Assembly: GCA_027924645.1 (NCBI GenBank)
Contig: BSBN01001484.1
Location: forward strand, 1,426,001 to 1,490,000
Direction: 5' to 3'
Origin: Cunninghamia lanceolata
Taxonomy: Eukaryota > Streptophyta > Pinopsida > Cupressales > Cupressaceae
DNA: 64,000 nucleotides
Shown here one piece after another: positions 12,286 through 22,943 of the stretch. The notes beneath the pieces were generated by a model. The model was not told the origin of the DNA, did no database searches, and saw only the letters and a list, made by a program, of their open reading frames with translations. The translations under genes and the position numbers were made by a program. Each line of letters opens with the position of its first letter. Within the stretch, counting starts at the first letter, position 1.

Positions 12286-12529
12286 GTATAACATGTATAT
12301 ATACTTATGCAGCTATGTATAGGTTGATTTTTGCAAATTTTGGTTTGCGGATTCCACCCTTTTCCATTGATGTCAAAGGAGGAGTGAGGAGTAGTGAAAA
12401 ATGTGGAATCCAGCTAAGGGGGAGCTCCAGTAAAATAGTACATAAGACAGAGCATCAGCCTAGGGGGAGTTTGCTACGACACTTAGTCATTTTTCACTAA
12501 GTGTTGCCATCAATGTCAAAGGGGGAGAT
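12286..12529 (+). other. E1 3' untranslated region with polypurine tracts
   Basis: The tract AAAGGGGGAGAT (12518-12529) directly precedes the 3' LTR and would prime plus-strand synthesis. Three similar purine runs lie upstream: aaggaggag (about 12377), taagggggagctcc (about 12416) and ctagggggagt (about 12460). Confidence 0.7.
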
Positions 12530-13651
12530 TGTTGGCAAGAGACACTGTGTGGATTCATTATTGTTGTCATTGATGGCAACAAAGTCTATCCCACACATCC
12601 GCAGCACATAGTATGTCTATACCGGTTGACAGATTGAAGATTGTTTAGGTCCGGTGAGCAAGAATAGAGCATGCAGCAAGGTCTGACAATTAGGTACGGA
12701 TCTCTCAAATGGTGCAACTCAGCAAGTTATGGACTTGGACAAGCCAAGAGGAGTATCATGACTACTATATTCCAGAGATTGAGTCTCTAGTGAGAAAACA
12801 TGGAAAAGATATGAGCATATGAGTGTTGGGTTCCAGACAGGCAGAGCAGATTAAGCAAGAACTAACCAGCAGAGCATTAGACTTCAATCCGGATGAGAAA
12901 TTGATGATGATCAAGCTATTTGAGGGATCATAAAATATTGGCCGACATGATTGATGACTCCAATGTCTATGATTTTGATACGCATCACATATCAAGCATG
13001 GATTCAGCCGACAGATCAGTAGTTTGCAAATATCTTGAGTATTCTGGTTACCGACTAAAAAGTTATTGAAATCCTTGGTGCGGATACATATACCAAATGG
13101 ATTCCAGTATGAAAGTGTGTGTGTGTAAGAATACAATGTGTGAAGAAAGGCAGAGATAAGTGTGGAAGCATCAATACAAGTCTGGTATGTGACAGAACAG
13201 TAGCACTAAAGCAAAGGAAGAATGAAGTGCACTAGATTAGTATATTGAGCCTAATTGGAACTGAACCTTAGCATATGTGGATGCCTCTCATCAGTTCAAA
13301 CACCTAGTTACCTTCCATAAACTTTGTAGATAGTGAGTCTCTTGTAGGCAGTGTGCCTCTTGTGAGCAGTGTGCTCGGGCAGTGAGCCCTAATTAGCAAG
13401 TTCCATTTTGTACTTCTTATTCTTTTAATAGAGAATACAATCTTGGGTTAGTCACCCTGTGGTTTTTTCCTTAACAGGGTTTTCCACGTAAAAATCCTTG
13501 TGTTATGTGTGTTGATTTTATTTCTGCTCTCATGATTATGTATGCTTATATGTTTTGATGTTGCACTAATTGTTAAAGGAGAAAAGAAAGTTAAGATATT
13601 TAAGATAACTGATTCACCCCCCCCTCTTAGTTATCTGCCGTGTTTCCAACA
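12530..13651 (+). repeat. 3' LTR of E1
   Basis: It matches 6053-7176 and ends TTTCCAACA. It is followed by the second copy of the GGTTG target duplication. Confidence 0.9.
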
Positions 13652-13676
13652 GGTTGATGGCATCTTAATCCTAATA
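13652..13676 (+). repeat. Solo LTR W, copy 1, right end
   Basis: This is the remainder of W after the E1 insertion (GGTTGATGGCATCTTAATCC...), matching 43044-43068. The terminal CA has mutated to TA. GGTTT at 13677-13681 repeats the left flank. Confidence 0.75.
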
Positions 13677-13681
13677 GGTTT

Positions 13682-13875
13682 AAAATTTTCAATTTGATAA
13701 GGAGGCTTCTGATTATCTTTGGGTATGGAACCATCTAATGTTATTTTTCAAAGATAAGGATCTTTGGAATTTTGAGGGATTGCTTCATAATCACTCGCTA
13801 ACTTTTCTAGGTCAATGTGGATGTTTCCAAAATCTCTGGCTACAAAGCCATATAGTCTGTTAATTCTTGTTGCAG
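13682..13875 (-). pseudogene. Pseudogene T, middle segment
   Basis: The minus strand reads RINRLYGFVARDFGNIHIDL, continues to KDPYL, then after one TGA reads ITLDGSIPKDNQKPPYQIEN up to the W target site. It is bounded by Z on its N-terminal side and W on its C-terminal side. The reading is continuous in frame with the 22578 segment across Z. With the 4966-5553 segment the frame is off by one base near the W site. Family unknown, shared with U. Confidence 0.5.
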
Positions 13876-14434
13876 TGTTATGTCAGAAAATGTCTCCCTA
13901 GACTTTTTCCCTCCTAAGTTTAGCTCCCAAGTCCCTTGTTTTGCATCTTGCATGTTCATTTTGACTCCCGGAAGAAAATGACATGAAACCCATGTCACAT
14001 GGGGCTTGAAGGACATTGTGGCACTTAGTCCTGACCTAAAAAGGGGGCCTAGGACATGGGCTCTTATGCCCTTGTCCTGCCCTATTTTAGGTAGGTCCCA
14101 AATTTAAATATCTGTTATGTGACCGTTAGTTAGGTCACATGCCGACATCTTAAGTTTGAATTACGAAATTTAAAGAGGGAATGTGTGTTGTTGCATACAT
14201 AAGCATGTTTAGTGTTTCATTTGTAAACTAGATGATTATGAACTTTTGGTGAATTTATGATTTTAGAGCATTCAAGATATTCATTGTTGCCAAGCAGAGC
14301 ATTGTTATTGTGTTTGTGATTGCAAATTTATCTTCATCTTCTCATGTGTTGAAAAATCTTCATCTATGTGAGAGCTACACCTCTAATGTGATATCTATTT
14401 GAGTTTAAATCATTTATCAATTTGTTTTTGCCTC

Positions 14435-14449
14435 TATCCCGCAGGGATA
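14435..14449 (+). ncRNA. Leader hairpin 1 in the Z 5' LTR
   Basis: TATCCC-gca-GGGATA forms a 6-bp stem with a 3-nt loop. It sits about 240 bp downstream of the TATA position, so it would be in the transcript leader. The homologous position in X and Y keeps the stem with different bases. Confidence 0.6.
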
Positions 14450-14497
14450 CACACTCTTTATCTAACAACGGTGTTCGAAAGACTTGAATGTTCTTCC

Positions 14498-14520
14498 GGA
14501 GCTTGACTGAGGCAAGATCC
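14498..14520 (+). ncRNA. Leader hairpin 2 in the Z 5' LTR
   Basis: GGAGCTTG-actgagg-CAAGATCC forms an 8-position stem with one mismatch and a loop sequence shared with Y. It lies about 50 bp after hairpin 1. Confidence 0.55.
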
Positions 14521-15200
14521 TAAACACCACAACCCCCAAACACACTCCTTGTGATTGTAGGTTACAAGTATCAGATTTTGTAGAGTGGAGTTGTAGAAGA
14601 TAAGGATTTCAGATCCAGTGGAAAGAAGAAGTTTGAAGCACTTTCAGGATAGGGATGCCTTGGGCAATGTCCTCTGAGGTTAGAGACATAGGAATCTTCA
14701 TGACAATGATAATCTACATCTGAAGAAGCTCTAACATCCCGAAGACTAGCCTGCCTTGGACTAGGGCACCTAGGGCAGTGTCCTCCACATCTCCCATGAC
14801 AGAAACAAATGGAATAGTGATTATCAGTGCCAGAAGGAGCCCCACATTGCTTGAAGAAAACTGTACCTTGGACTTGGGTGCTTAGGGCATTGTTCTTGAA
14901 TATTCTGCATCATAAACTTTGAAAAATGGTCGGTAATTAATCTATGTCTACTATCTTAGTTTGCAAGCATTTTTCGTGATTTATCTGTTTGCTTCTAATT
15001 TTGTATAATTAGGGTTTTGAGCATTAAATTAATACATTAGCTGATAATTTCTGAATTTTCACATCGTTCCAAGTGACCACCAACCTGTAGATGAATCCTG
15101 TTGCAAGAGTTGTGATTCAACTCAGTTGATTGTCCTTGAATGTTTATAGTGAAAGGAGGATTTAACCCTTTTATATTTTTCCCCCTTTTTCTATAAAACA

Positions 15201-15881
15201 TTTTGGTGAACTTAGGTTTATTTGATTTTTGCACCTTGCTAAGTGTTGTACTTTATATTTACATTCATTCATCTTATTGCATTTGAAATTTTACAAAAAA
15301 TTTGAAAAAAATGGCATCTTAGACTTGCATTTTGGCATAATTGGCATTAATTTAATTTAATTTCTGATATTTTCATTAGATTTGATTTATATTACATAAA
15401 TTCATTGTTAATTAATCATTTACATTGTATTTTCATACTCAAATTGTTAGAAATTGCTTGAAATTGTGCATTTTTCATTAAAAAAAACCTAGTTTTTGCA
15501 TTATCTAGGGTTTGTAATTAAAATCTTGTTTCAGATTTTAATACTCTTTTAAACACTCATTTAGGACTGATTTCTAATTGTAGTGTTTTATCATAGTGTC
15601 TTTTTTGCAAAAATTCATGTCTAGGATTTGAAAACCTTACATTTTCACTAGATTTTGCCTTGTCATCTCTCTAGAATTGCATTATAGGCATGTTGTGAGG
15701 GATATTGATATATTATTAGATTGATATTTAGCTTATTATTTTCTACCCCTCTTAAAATTATTCACAACACCTCTTCTTTTAGTGATTTGCATTGAAAAAA
15801 GTGAAAAATCAAGCATTTTAGATCATAAGTATTGAAAATCTTTTAAAATCTGATCTTGCATACATTTGAAGACATATACAC
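15201..15881 (+). other. Z primer site and untranslated leader
   Basis: ttttggtgaacttagg follows the LTR immediately. Y has ttttggtgaacctatg in the same place, so this is the likely primer-binding site, though I could not assign the tRNA. The rest is AT-rich with no coding frame. Confidence 0.6.
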
Positions 15882-16106
15882 ATGGCTTATAATCACAACA
15901 ATAATGCTAGCCTTCCTCCTAGACCTTATTTGAAAAGAAGGATCCTTGAACCTGAAATTACATTTACACCTCATGACAAAACATTTGTAGACAATGAAGG
16001 ACCTCTTTACATTACCGTAAAGATAATGGAGATTCTGGTGAATGGTACACTTATAGATCCTAATTGCATGACTAATGTGGTAACGAAAGATTTTCTTCTT
16101 GCATAA
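15882..16106 (+). pseudogene. Z protease-like fragment, truncated
   Basis: A 74-codon frame begins MAYNHNNNASLPPRPYLKRR. Its second half reads PLYITVKIMEILVNGTLIDP followed by NCMTNVVTKDF. This aligns with the Y protease start (LMIYVIINRKRIRYTMIDGK followed by SCLNV), with D-P-N where active enzymes have D-[ST/G]-G. It therefore looks like the N-terminal part of a Ty3-type aspartic protease lacking a working active site. It stops exactly where the inverted repeat begins. In related elements protease follows gag, but here it precedes gag, so the region is rearranged. The assignment rests on one short alignment. Confidence 0.4.
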
Positions 16107-16972
16107 CATTTAGCCCCCACTTTGATGTATGTATGAATGCAAGGCCCATACATGCATTAAAGTATGGTCAAAACACAACAAACACGCCAAGCACTTGAAG
16201 CTAATGCATACACAAAAAATGAGGAACTATTTCTAGCCCCTAGTCTCAAGTAGACATTAGAGAAAACACATTATAGACACACCAAACATAGTGAAGACAG
16301 TATTAGGCACACAAAACACAAAGAAGATAGTAACAAGCATGCAAGACATGGAGAAGACAACATTGAAGACACGTAAAACACAATGAATACAGTGAATGTA
16401 GTGATTATTTCTTTTTCATTTTCATATATATAAATGAATGCAAATATAGATACATGGAAAGTAAAAATGCAACACACCAGCCAAAATGTAGGAAGGGCTT
16501 TTGTCGCGCTCTTTGGACTACAAATGGGGCAATATATATGCAATACAAATCTCAAAATGTAGGAGGGGCATTATGCCATGCTCTTTGGACTACACTTGAG
16601 AACAAACACGCCATACAAATCCCAAAGCATAGGAGGGGCATTTTTCCACACTCTTTGGACTACACTTGGGAACAAACACACAATACAAATCCCAAAGCAT
16701 AGGAGGAGCATTTCTCCATGCTCTTTGGACTATACTAGGGAACAAACATGCGGAAGACACAGAAAACACGAGCGCCGTATAGCATGCCAAAGACATACTA
16801 TACATCTAAAACATTGAAAACAAGCAATGGAAGGAACCTATTTCTAGGTTCACCACCATCTCAGGCACGTTATAAGCACACCTGATGGTTGGGCTTATGC
16901 CACAACAACTGCCAAACACCCGCTTAAGGGAGGATACACCAATCCCACCTGCTCGAAGGACTTTTAGAAAAA
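16101..16972. repeat. Left arm of the Z internal inverted repeat
   Basis: This arm is the reverse complement of 20373-21240, about 870 bp with scattered differences. It starts ataacatttagcccccac, the inverse of the polypurine tract plus the first 7 bases of the 3' LTR (tgttatg). It is an inverted copy of the whole segment that precedes the 3' LTR. Confidence 0.85.
16490..16755. repeat. 70-bp tandem repeat in the left arm
   Basis: Units beginning aggaggggca start at about 16490, 16561, 16631 and 16701. Each contains ctctttggactacac and acaaatcccaaagc. The inverted counterpart is at 20600-20870. Short frames through it are repeat artefacts. Confidence 0.8.
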
Positions 16973-16997
16973 ACAAATATTTCATCCTACAACTACA

Positions 16998-19200
16998 ATG
17001 GAAGAACAAATATTTCATGATGTTGAGGACCCTAGTGATGTGGTAACACATGTACCTAATGAGAAAATAGACAAACTTGATAAAGAACTAGCTAATTTTC
17101 AAACATTTATGGAAAATGAAAGGATGGCGGAAGAAGCTATACCTACGATTCATAACATAAGAGAGATGATAAAATAAGGACAAGATGGCATTAATGTAAT
17201 TTGAGGTTTAGCATATATAGTACAAATAATGTTATGCTAGTGACTAAATATGCAAATGTTATTAATAACATGTCGTCACCGTCTCATACGCAAGTATCGA
17301 CACCTATACCGACTATTGGAATGTCTACATTTACATGAACAATTTTAACTACTAATGCAAATGCTTGTAGTAATGCTACCACTGGTATTGGAGTATCTAA
17401 TGGCACTAATTCACAAAATTACAAAGCTGTGGGATTCAATTATCAAAACTTAGCACCTAAGGTGACCTCTTTTATGAATAATTACTCTCAACCACCTTTC
17501 ATTTCCACTCACAACCAATCCCCTCAAAATGTAATGTACACAGCTTCTAATTCTCAAATGGCATCTCCTAATGATGCCCTCTTAAACCAACTCCTACAAG
17601 GCATGACTTTTTTACAACAAAAAGTGACAAGCTTGACAAATTCTTCACAACCTAATATACCAACTTATCACGCTCGTAATCCCCTATCTTATGCAATCTT
17701 GAGAACTCCTATACCTGAGAGGTTTGAAACTCCTCGCTTTGAAAAATATGGTGGAAAAGGTGATCCTAATACTCATGTGATAGCATTCACGACTATGTGT
17801 AGTGATTTCTACTTTGAAGAGGCTTTTTTTACAAAACGTTTCCCATGATCTCTCAAAGATACTACTTTAGAATGGTTTTTCTCTTTACCTCCGAATTCAA
17901 TAAACTCTTTTTTGCAGCTAGTTGATCAATTCTTACAACATTTTCAAGAAAACATTAGACCTTAAGTTTCTTTAATTGATTTAGTTCATTGCAAGCAAGG
18001 TTCGAAATAGAAGTTCACTGAATTTATTAGTCAGTATCAAGCTCTTTATGCACAAATTTAATATCAGATGAAGGATGAAGATGTTTAGAAGGTGTTTATT
18101 ACAAATCTACAACCTAACATCCATGATAAGATTTTCTTGATGAAGTATAGCTCTCAACATTTATGCACCACCCTTTGAGGTTACCAACTTTCCTCTAGTC
18201 AGTATGAAAACCAAAGCCTGTCAGCTCAAGTTGATCAATCCATAAGTGGACCTTCACAAAACAACTTTAAGAGGAATAACAAGAGTTTCATTAAGGTTAA
18301 TGGATAGAACTTGAATTACAACTTTTCACAAGTGTTTGCTATCACTAATTTGAAGAGGACACCATTTCAAAGTCGATAACAAAAAAGACAATTCACTCCA
18401 ATATCTGAATCCTTACATTCTATCATGAACCAAACTATGAGTACTAACTTCTTGAAGCTTCCTCTAATTAAACCATTGGATCCTAATAGAATGCAAGGAC
18501 CTTATTTCGATGATAATGTTTTTTGTCATTATCATCGGCAATAAGGACATGATACTAAACGATGTATGCATCTTAAACATGAAATACAAGACCTCATCGA
18601 CTTGAATGTTATACAGGTATCTGGTGTGAATGATAATGGAAATAAGTTAGTTGCTCCTCTGAATCAGAATTTACAAATCTTTACTAATCCTTTTCCTAAA
18701 CATACTGGTAACAACATGATGGAACAAAATACAGTAGAAGTACAAGATGACCATCTAAACTATGATGAGATAATTGCTACAATAGAGGTAGATAAGGAAA
18801 ACAATGAAGAAATGGTATTTATGCTAAGGTTCCTCCTTCATTATCCCTTCAAGGATCAGGAGATAACCAAAATGCATTAGAAATACAAACAGAACAACCA
18901 AAACAAGAAATTGTGACAAAGATTGATATGATACAAGATAGTCCTTCTCCCTATGATAGACGAATTCAACAAAATAAGAAATCAAAGGATTGGAAAAGAA
19001 TAAGACGATTATCATCAATAGGAAATAACAATAGTTCTCCACCTCGCAAGCAACAAAAGATTTCAAATTTACAAGGATATGAGAAATAAGTACCACATGA
19101 GATTTTTGACAACAAAGAACACTCTGATATGAACCACTCAAGCTTCACACAAAACTTGATGGAGGATCTTTCTAAGATGCTCACAAGTTCCAAATTTTAG
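16998..19200 (+). pseudogene. Z gag polyprotein with CHHC knuckle (Ty3/Tat-like, decayed)
   Basis: The N-terminus starts at ATGGAAGAACAAATA (16998). After stops and a frame change the main frame runs 17429-18880 with in-frame stops. It contains the capsid-like signature FETPRFEKYGGKGDPNTHV, then TTLEWFFSLP, FTEFISQYQALYAQI and NLQPNIHDKI, the usual order of plant Ty3 retrotransposon gag. A C-x2-H-x4-H-x4-C knuckle (18524-18565: CHYHRQ, stop, GHDTKRC) is followed by MHLKHEIQDLIDLNVIQV, as in the Tat lineage. The tail after 18880 is hydrophilic in another frame and ends at 19198-19200. Most stops replace probable Gln or Arg codons. No polymerase follows. Confidence 0.8.
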
Positions 19201-20050
19201 TATGGGTGTGTCAACACGTAAGTATTTCTACAACTTTACTTATGTGTTGTGTTTCCCCCGTAATGTGTTATGTGTTGCTTAGGTGTCCTTGGATGACCCT
19301 TGACACTCTTGTAAGGTCAAGGATACTGGGAGACTACCTCTGTTGTGACCCTTCTATTTGTATCATCATTCTTCTATCTTGCTTCTCCTCTATTTTCATT
19401 GTTGTGTGTTGTGTCCTAGGGCATAGCATTGCGGTTGGTGACCTGGGGGCACCTTCCTACATGATGACCCTAAGGCACTTGTTCTCCTCTCTTGATTTAT
19501 TGTTTACCTTCTTCTAGTGGTTCTATCTAGCTGGCAGATGACAAAAAACAAATAATAATGATACGGACCACGTGTCCCTTCAATGAGTAAGCAAAAATGG
19601 ACCTAGTCCATACATGACGATGGGGCTGATATATATATTATCTTTTACTCTTGGTTAGTAGAATCACTCCGTGTGATATTTTGATGATGTCTAATATTTT
19701 CTAACAAACCATAACAATATTGCTACTCCATGCACTTTTTTTTATCTTGGGTCTCACCTTGGTTACATTCTGTTCTGAGATCTCTACAGTATAGGCCCAC
19801 GGTTATACTCAATTTTTCAATCCATAGTATAACCTTGGCTCTTGATGTGATTATGTTGATGCATTTCTTTTGATCATGTGACGTGGTTATTATCTTAGAG
19901 AAATATTTCTAACCTCTCTCTTGCAGGAAATTGTGTGTTTTTAGGAACATTGAATGATCATAAAGTACATGTCACCTTTAGGGGCATGGGCTTTGTGTGA
20001 GCTCTTGTTCCCTTGTGTGTTTTCTCTCTGCCTTAAAGTACATGATATCA
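19201..20050 (+). other. Z region downstream of gag, no coding signal
   Basis: A 103-codon cysteine-rich frame (19206-19517) has no recognisable domain and lies directly after the gag terminus. I see no protease, integrase or reverse transcriptase. Confidence 0.4.
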
Positions 20051-20150
20051 GTACACAATATCAACCACCTTATTAGTACATGATATCAACCACCTTATTA
20101 GTACATGATATCAACCACCTTATCGGTACATGATATCAACCACCTTAAGG
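20051..20150. repeat. 25-bp tandem repeat, four copies
   Basis: Units of gtacatgatatcaaccacct plus 5 bp begin at 20051, 20076, 20101 and 20126. They abut the internal polypurine motif. Confidence 0.88.
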
Positions 20151-20162
20151 TGGGGGCATATA
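20145..20162 (+). other. Internal polypurine-like motif of Z
   Basis: TTAAGGTGGGGGCATATA lies about 1.1 kb before the 3' LTR. Near-identical motifs occur at 49271-49289 (X) and 57222-57240 (Y). Confidence 0.5.
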
Positions 20163-20208
20163 TAAGGTAAGTTGTCTGATGATTTTGATACTAATGAAGC
20201 GTGTTTGT

Positions 20209-20420
20209 AAGCCCTCTATGGAGGTGGGATGTTGTATCTCTGTGTGAGTACACATCTTTATTTTATATTGCAATGAGAAAGCCCTCTGCAAATATGGGAT
20301 ATCATACATATCCTTTTATTTTAAGCCCTCTACGAAGGCGGGGATGGTGTATCTCTTGAGCTAGGGTACATGCTTTTTATTCTAAAAGTCCTCCGAGCAG
20401 GCGGGGTTGGTGTATCCTCC
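20209..20420. repeat. Degenerate repeat of agccctct...tggtgtatctct
   Basis: Four diverged units begin near 20211, 20279, 20323 and 20386. The last one lies inside the right inverted-repeat arm. Confidence 0.5.
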
Positions 20421-21240
20421 CTTAAGCATGTCTTTGGTAGTTGTTGTGGCATAAGCCCAACCTTTAGGTGTGCTTGTAATGTGCTCAAGATGGTGGTGAA
20501 CCTAGCAATAGGCTCCTTCCATTGCTTGTTTGTTGTGTTTTATACATATAGTATATCTTTGGCATGCTATACGACACTCCTATTTTCCATGTGTCTTCTG
20601 CATGTTTGTTCCCAAGTATAATCCAAAGAGCATGGTGAAATGCCCCTCCTATGATTTGGGATTTGTATCGCATGTTTATTCCCAAGTATAGTCCAAAGAG
20701 CATGGCAAAATGCCCCTCCTATGTTTTGGGATTTGTATGGCATGTTTGTTCTCAAGTGTAGTCCAAATATCATGGCGAAATGCCCCTCCTACATTTTGAG
20801 ATTTGTATTGTGTATTCGTTGCCCCATATGTAGTCCAAAGAGCGTGGCGAAAGCCCCTCCTACATGTTGGGTGGTGTGTTGTATTTTTACTTTCCATGTA
20901 TCTGTATTTGCATTCATTTATATATATGAAAATGAAAAAGAAATAATCACTGTATTCATTATGTTTTGCATGTCTTCAATGTTATCTTCTTCATGTCTTG
21001 CATGTCTGCTACTATCTTCTCCATGTTTTGTGTGCCTAATACTATTTTCACTATGTTTCGTGTGTCTGTAATGTGTTTTCTCTGATGTCTACCTGAGACT
21101 AGGGGCTAAAAATAGTTCCTCATTCTTTGTGTATGCATTAGCTTCAAGTACATGGCATGTTTGTTGTGTTTTGACTATACTTTAATGCATGTATGGGCCT
21201 TGTATTCATACATACATTAAAGTGGGGGCTAAATGTTATG
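20373..21240. repeat. Right arm of the Z internal inverted repeat
   Basis: This arm pairs with 16101-16972. It ends inside the first bases of the 3' LTR and contains the terminal polypurine tract (AAAGTGGGGGCTAAA, about 21219-21233). A 70-bp tandem repeat lies at 20600-20870 (cccctcct at about 20643, 20713, 20783 and 20854). Confidence 0.85.
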
Positions 21241-22572
21241 TCAAAAAATGTCTCCCTAAACTTTTTCCATCCTAAGTTTAGCTCCCGGGTCCCTTGTTTT
21301 GCATCTTGCATGTTCAGTTTGACTCTCGAAAGAAAATGGCATGAAACCCATGTCACATGGGGCTTGAAGGACAGTGTGGCACTTAGTCCTGACCTAAAAA
21401 TGGGATCTGATACATGGGCTCTTGTGCCCTTGTCTTTCCCTCTTTTAGGCAGGTCCCAAATTTAAATGTCTGTTATGTGACTGTTAGTTAGGTCCCATGC
21501 CGACATCTTAAGTTTGAATTACAAAATTTTAAGCAGGAATGTGTGTTGTTGCATATATAAGCATGTTTAGTGTTTCATTTGTAAACTAGAAGATGATTAT
21601 GAATTTTTCGTGAACTTATGATTTTAGAGCATTCCAGATATTCATTGTTGTAGAGCAGAGCATTGTTATTGTGTTTGTGATTGCAAATTTAGCTTCATCT
21701 TCTCATATGTTGAAGAATCTTCATCTATGTGAGACCTACACCTTCAAAGTGATATATGTTTGTGTTTGAATCATTTATCAATTTGTTTTTACCTATATCC
21801 CATAGGGATACGTACTCTTTATCTGACAATGATGTTCAGAAGACTTGAATGTCCTTCCAGGGCTTGACTAAGGCAAGCTCCTAAACACCACAACCCCCAA
21901 CCACACTCCTTGTGATTGCCGGTTACAAGTATCAGATTTTGCGGAGTGGAGTTGTAGAAGATAAGGATTCCAGATCTGGAAGAAAGAAGTAGTTCAGAGC
22001 ACTTTCAGGATAAGGGCGCCTTGAGTAATGTCCTCTGAGGTTGCAAATATAGGAATCTTCATGACAGTGACAATCAACATTTGAAGAAGCTCTAACATCT
22101 TGAAGATCAGCCTGCCTTAGACTAGGGCACCTAGGGAAGTGTCCTTCGCATCTCCCATGATAGAAATAGATGAAATAGTGATTATCAGTGTTAGAAGGAG
22201 CCCCACATTCCCTAAAGAAAACTGTACCTTGGACTTGGGAGCCTAGGGCATTGTCCATGAATATTCTACATCATGAACTTCAAAAAATGGTCAATAACTA
22301 GTCTTTGTGTACTATCTTAGTCTACAAGCATTTGTCGTGATTTATCAGTTTGCTTCCAATTTTGCATAATTAGGGTTTTGAGCATATTTAAGCATTAAAT
22401 TAATACATTAATTGATAATTTCTGAATTTCCACATCGTTCCAAGTGACCACCAACCTATATATGAATCCTCTTTCAAGAGTTGTGATTCAACTCAGTTGA
22501 TTGTCCTTGAATGTTTGTAGTGAAAGGAGGATTTAACCCTTTTATCATTTTCCCCCTTTTTTCTATAAAACA
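21234..22572 (+). repeat. 3' LTR of Z
   Basis: TGTTATGTCA...TATAAAACA, with TATATAAG at 21554-21561. Leader hairpins are conserved: TATCCC-ata-GGGATA (21796-21810) and agggcttg-actaagg-caagctcct (21859-21882, with one G-T pair). Confidence 0.88.
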
Positions 22573-22577
22573 TGTAG

Positions 22578-22943
22578 TAATGGTTAACATTTCATTCTGG
22601 GTATCTTTATTAATGATGATTTTCTTTTTCAATCATAATTCTGGGCACAAACCATGATAAATTATGGGCAAGGGGAAACCTCAGGGAGCATCAGGCATTC
22701 CAGTCCAACCACCCATAGTGCAATGACACTATTAATTGGTAATTTCTTTTCTGGGTTAGCTTGTATTTGCTTTTCAACCTTACTCTCACATGAAAATCCA
22801 AGTTCTAAGATAATCCTACTAGATATTTTAGGATCATAAATATCATGGTATTCATCAGTGAAACTTGGGGTTTTAAGTAGTCCGACGTGGTTTATTTTGT
22901 GCATTTCTTTGCCTTTCCCAATCAATGGTGTGGTAGTAGACAT
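22578..22943 (-). pseudogene. Pseudogene T, N-terminal segment
   Basis: The minus strand opens at an ATG (22941-22943) with MSTTTPLIGKGKEMHKINHV and stays open to 22662. After a stop, another frame (KDTQNEMLTIT) runs to the Z insertion and continues in frame at 13875 (ATRINRLYGFV). The start is tentative, since no family length is known. T faces away from U, with about 1.46 kb between their presumed starts. Confidence 0.4.

Larger units (their letters stand above)
6053..13651 (+). mobile_element. Element E1: non-autonomous copia-like LTR retrotransposon with an extra long ORF
   Basis: The element is 7599 bp with LTRs of 1124 and 1122 bp that start TGTTGGCAAG and end TTTCCAACA. A primer site matching initiator tRNA-Met follows the 5' LTR and a polypurine tract precedes the 3' LTR. 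The target duplication is GGTTG at 6048-6052 and 13652-13656. An uninterrupted paralogous target exists at about 43043-43060. The internal region encodes a gag with CCHC knuckles and then a separate ORF of about 1070 codons. There is no protease, integrase, reverse transcriptase or RNase H. The LTRs look roughly 90-95 percent identical by eye, so the insertion is old. Confidence 0.9.
13876..15200 (+). repeat. 5' LTR of Z
   Basis: It matches 21234-22572 throughout. A weak TATA-like tacataag is near 14196; the 3' LTR has TATATAAG there. It ends CTATAAAACA just before ttttggtgaac. Confidence 0.88.
13876..22572 (+). mobile_element. Element Z: Ty3-like LTR retrotransposon with gag but no polymerase and an internal inverted repeat
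   Basis: The element is 8697 bp with LTRs of 1325 and 1339 bp (TGTTATGTCA...TATAAAACA). Flanks TGCAG (13871-13875) and TGTAG (22573-22577) are a target duplication with one transition. Internal order: leader, protease-like fragment, inverted copy of the 3' region, gag with a CHHC knuckle, 3' region, polypurine tract. No integrase, reverse transcriptase or RNase H is visible, so it must have been mobilised in trans. It interrupts pseudogene T. LTR starts, polypurine context and leader hairpins relate it to X and Y. Confidence 0.85.

Noticed and set aside
16271..16817. Frames at 16271-16817 and 20370-21071 with repeated LWTTL/NKHAIQIPK text
   Set aside because: They lie in the 70-bp tandem repeats of the Z inverted-repeat arms, and the same text appears inverted in the other arm.
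20051..20150. 25-bp repeats as a CRISPR array
   Set aside because: The units are contiguous without spacers, in a eukaryotic retroelement.
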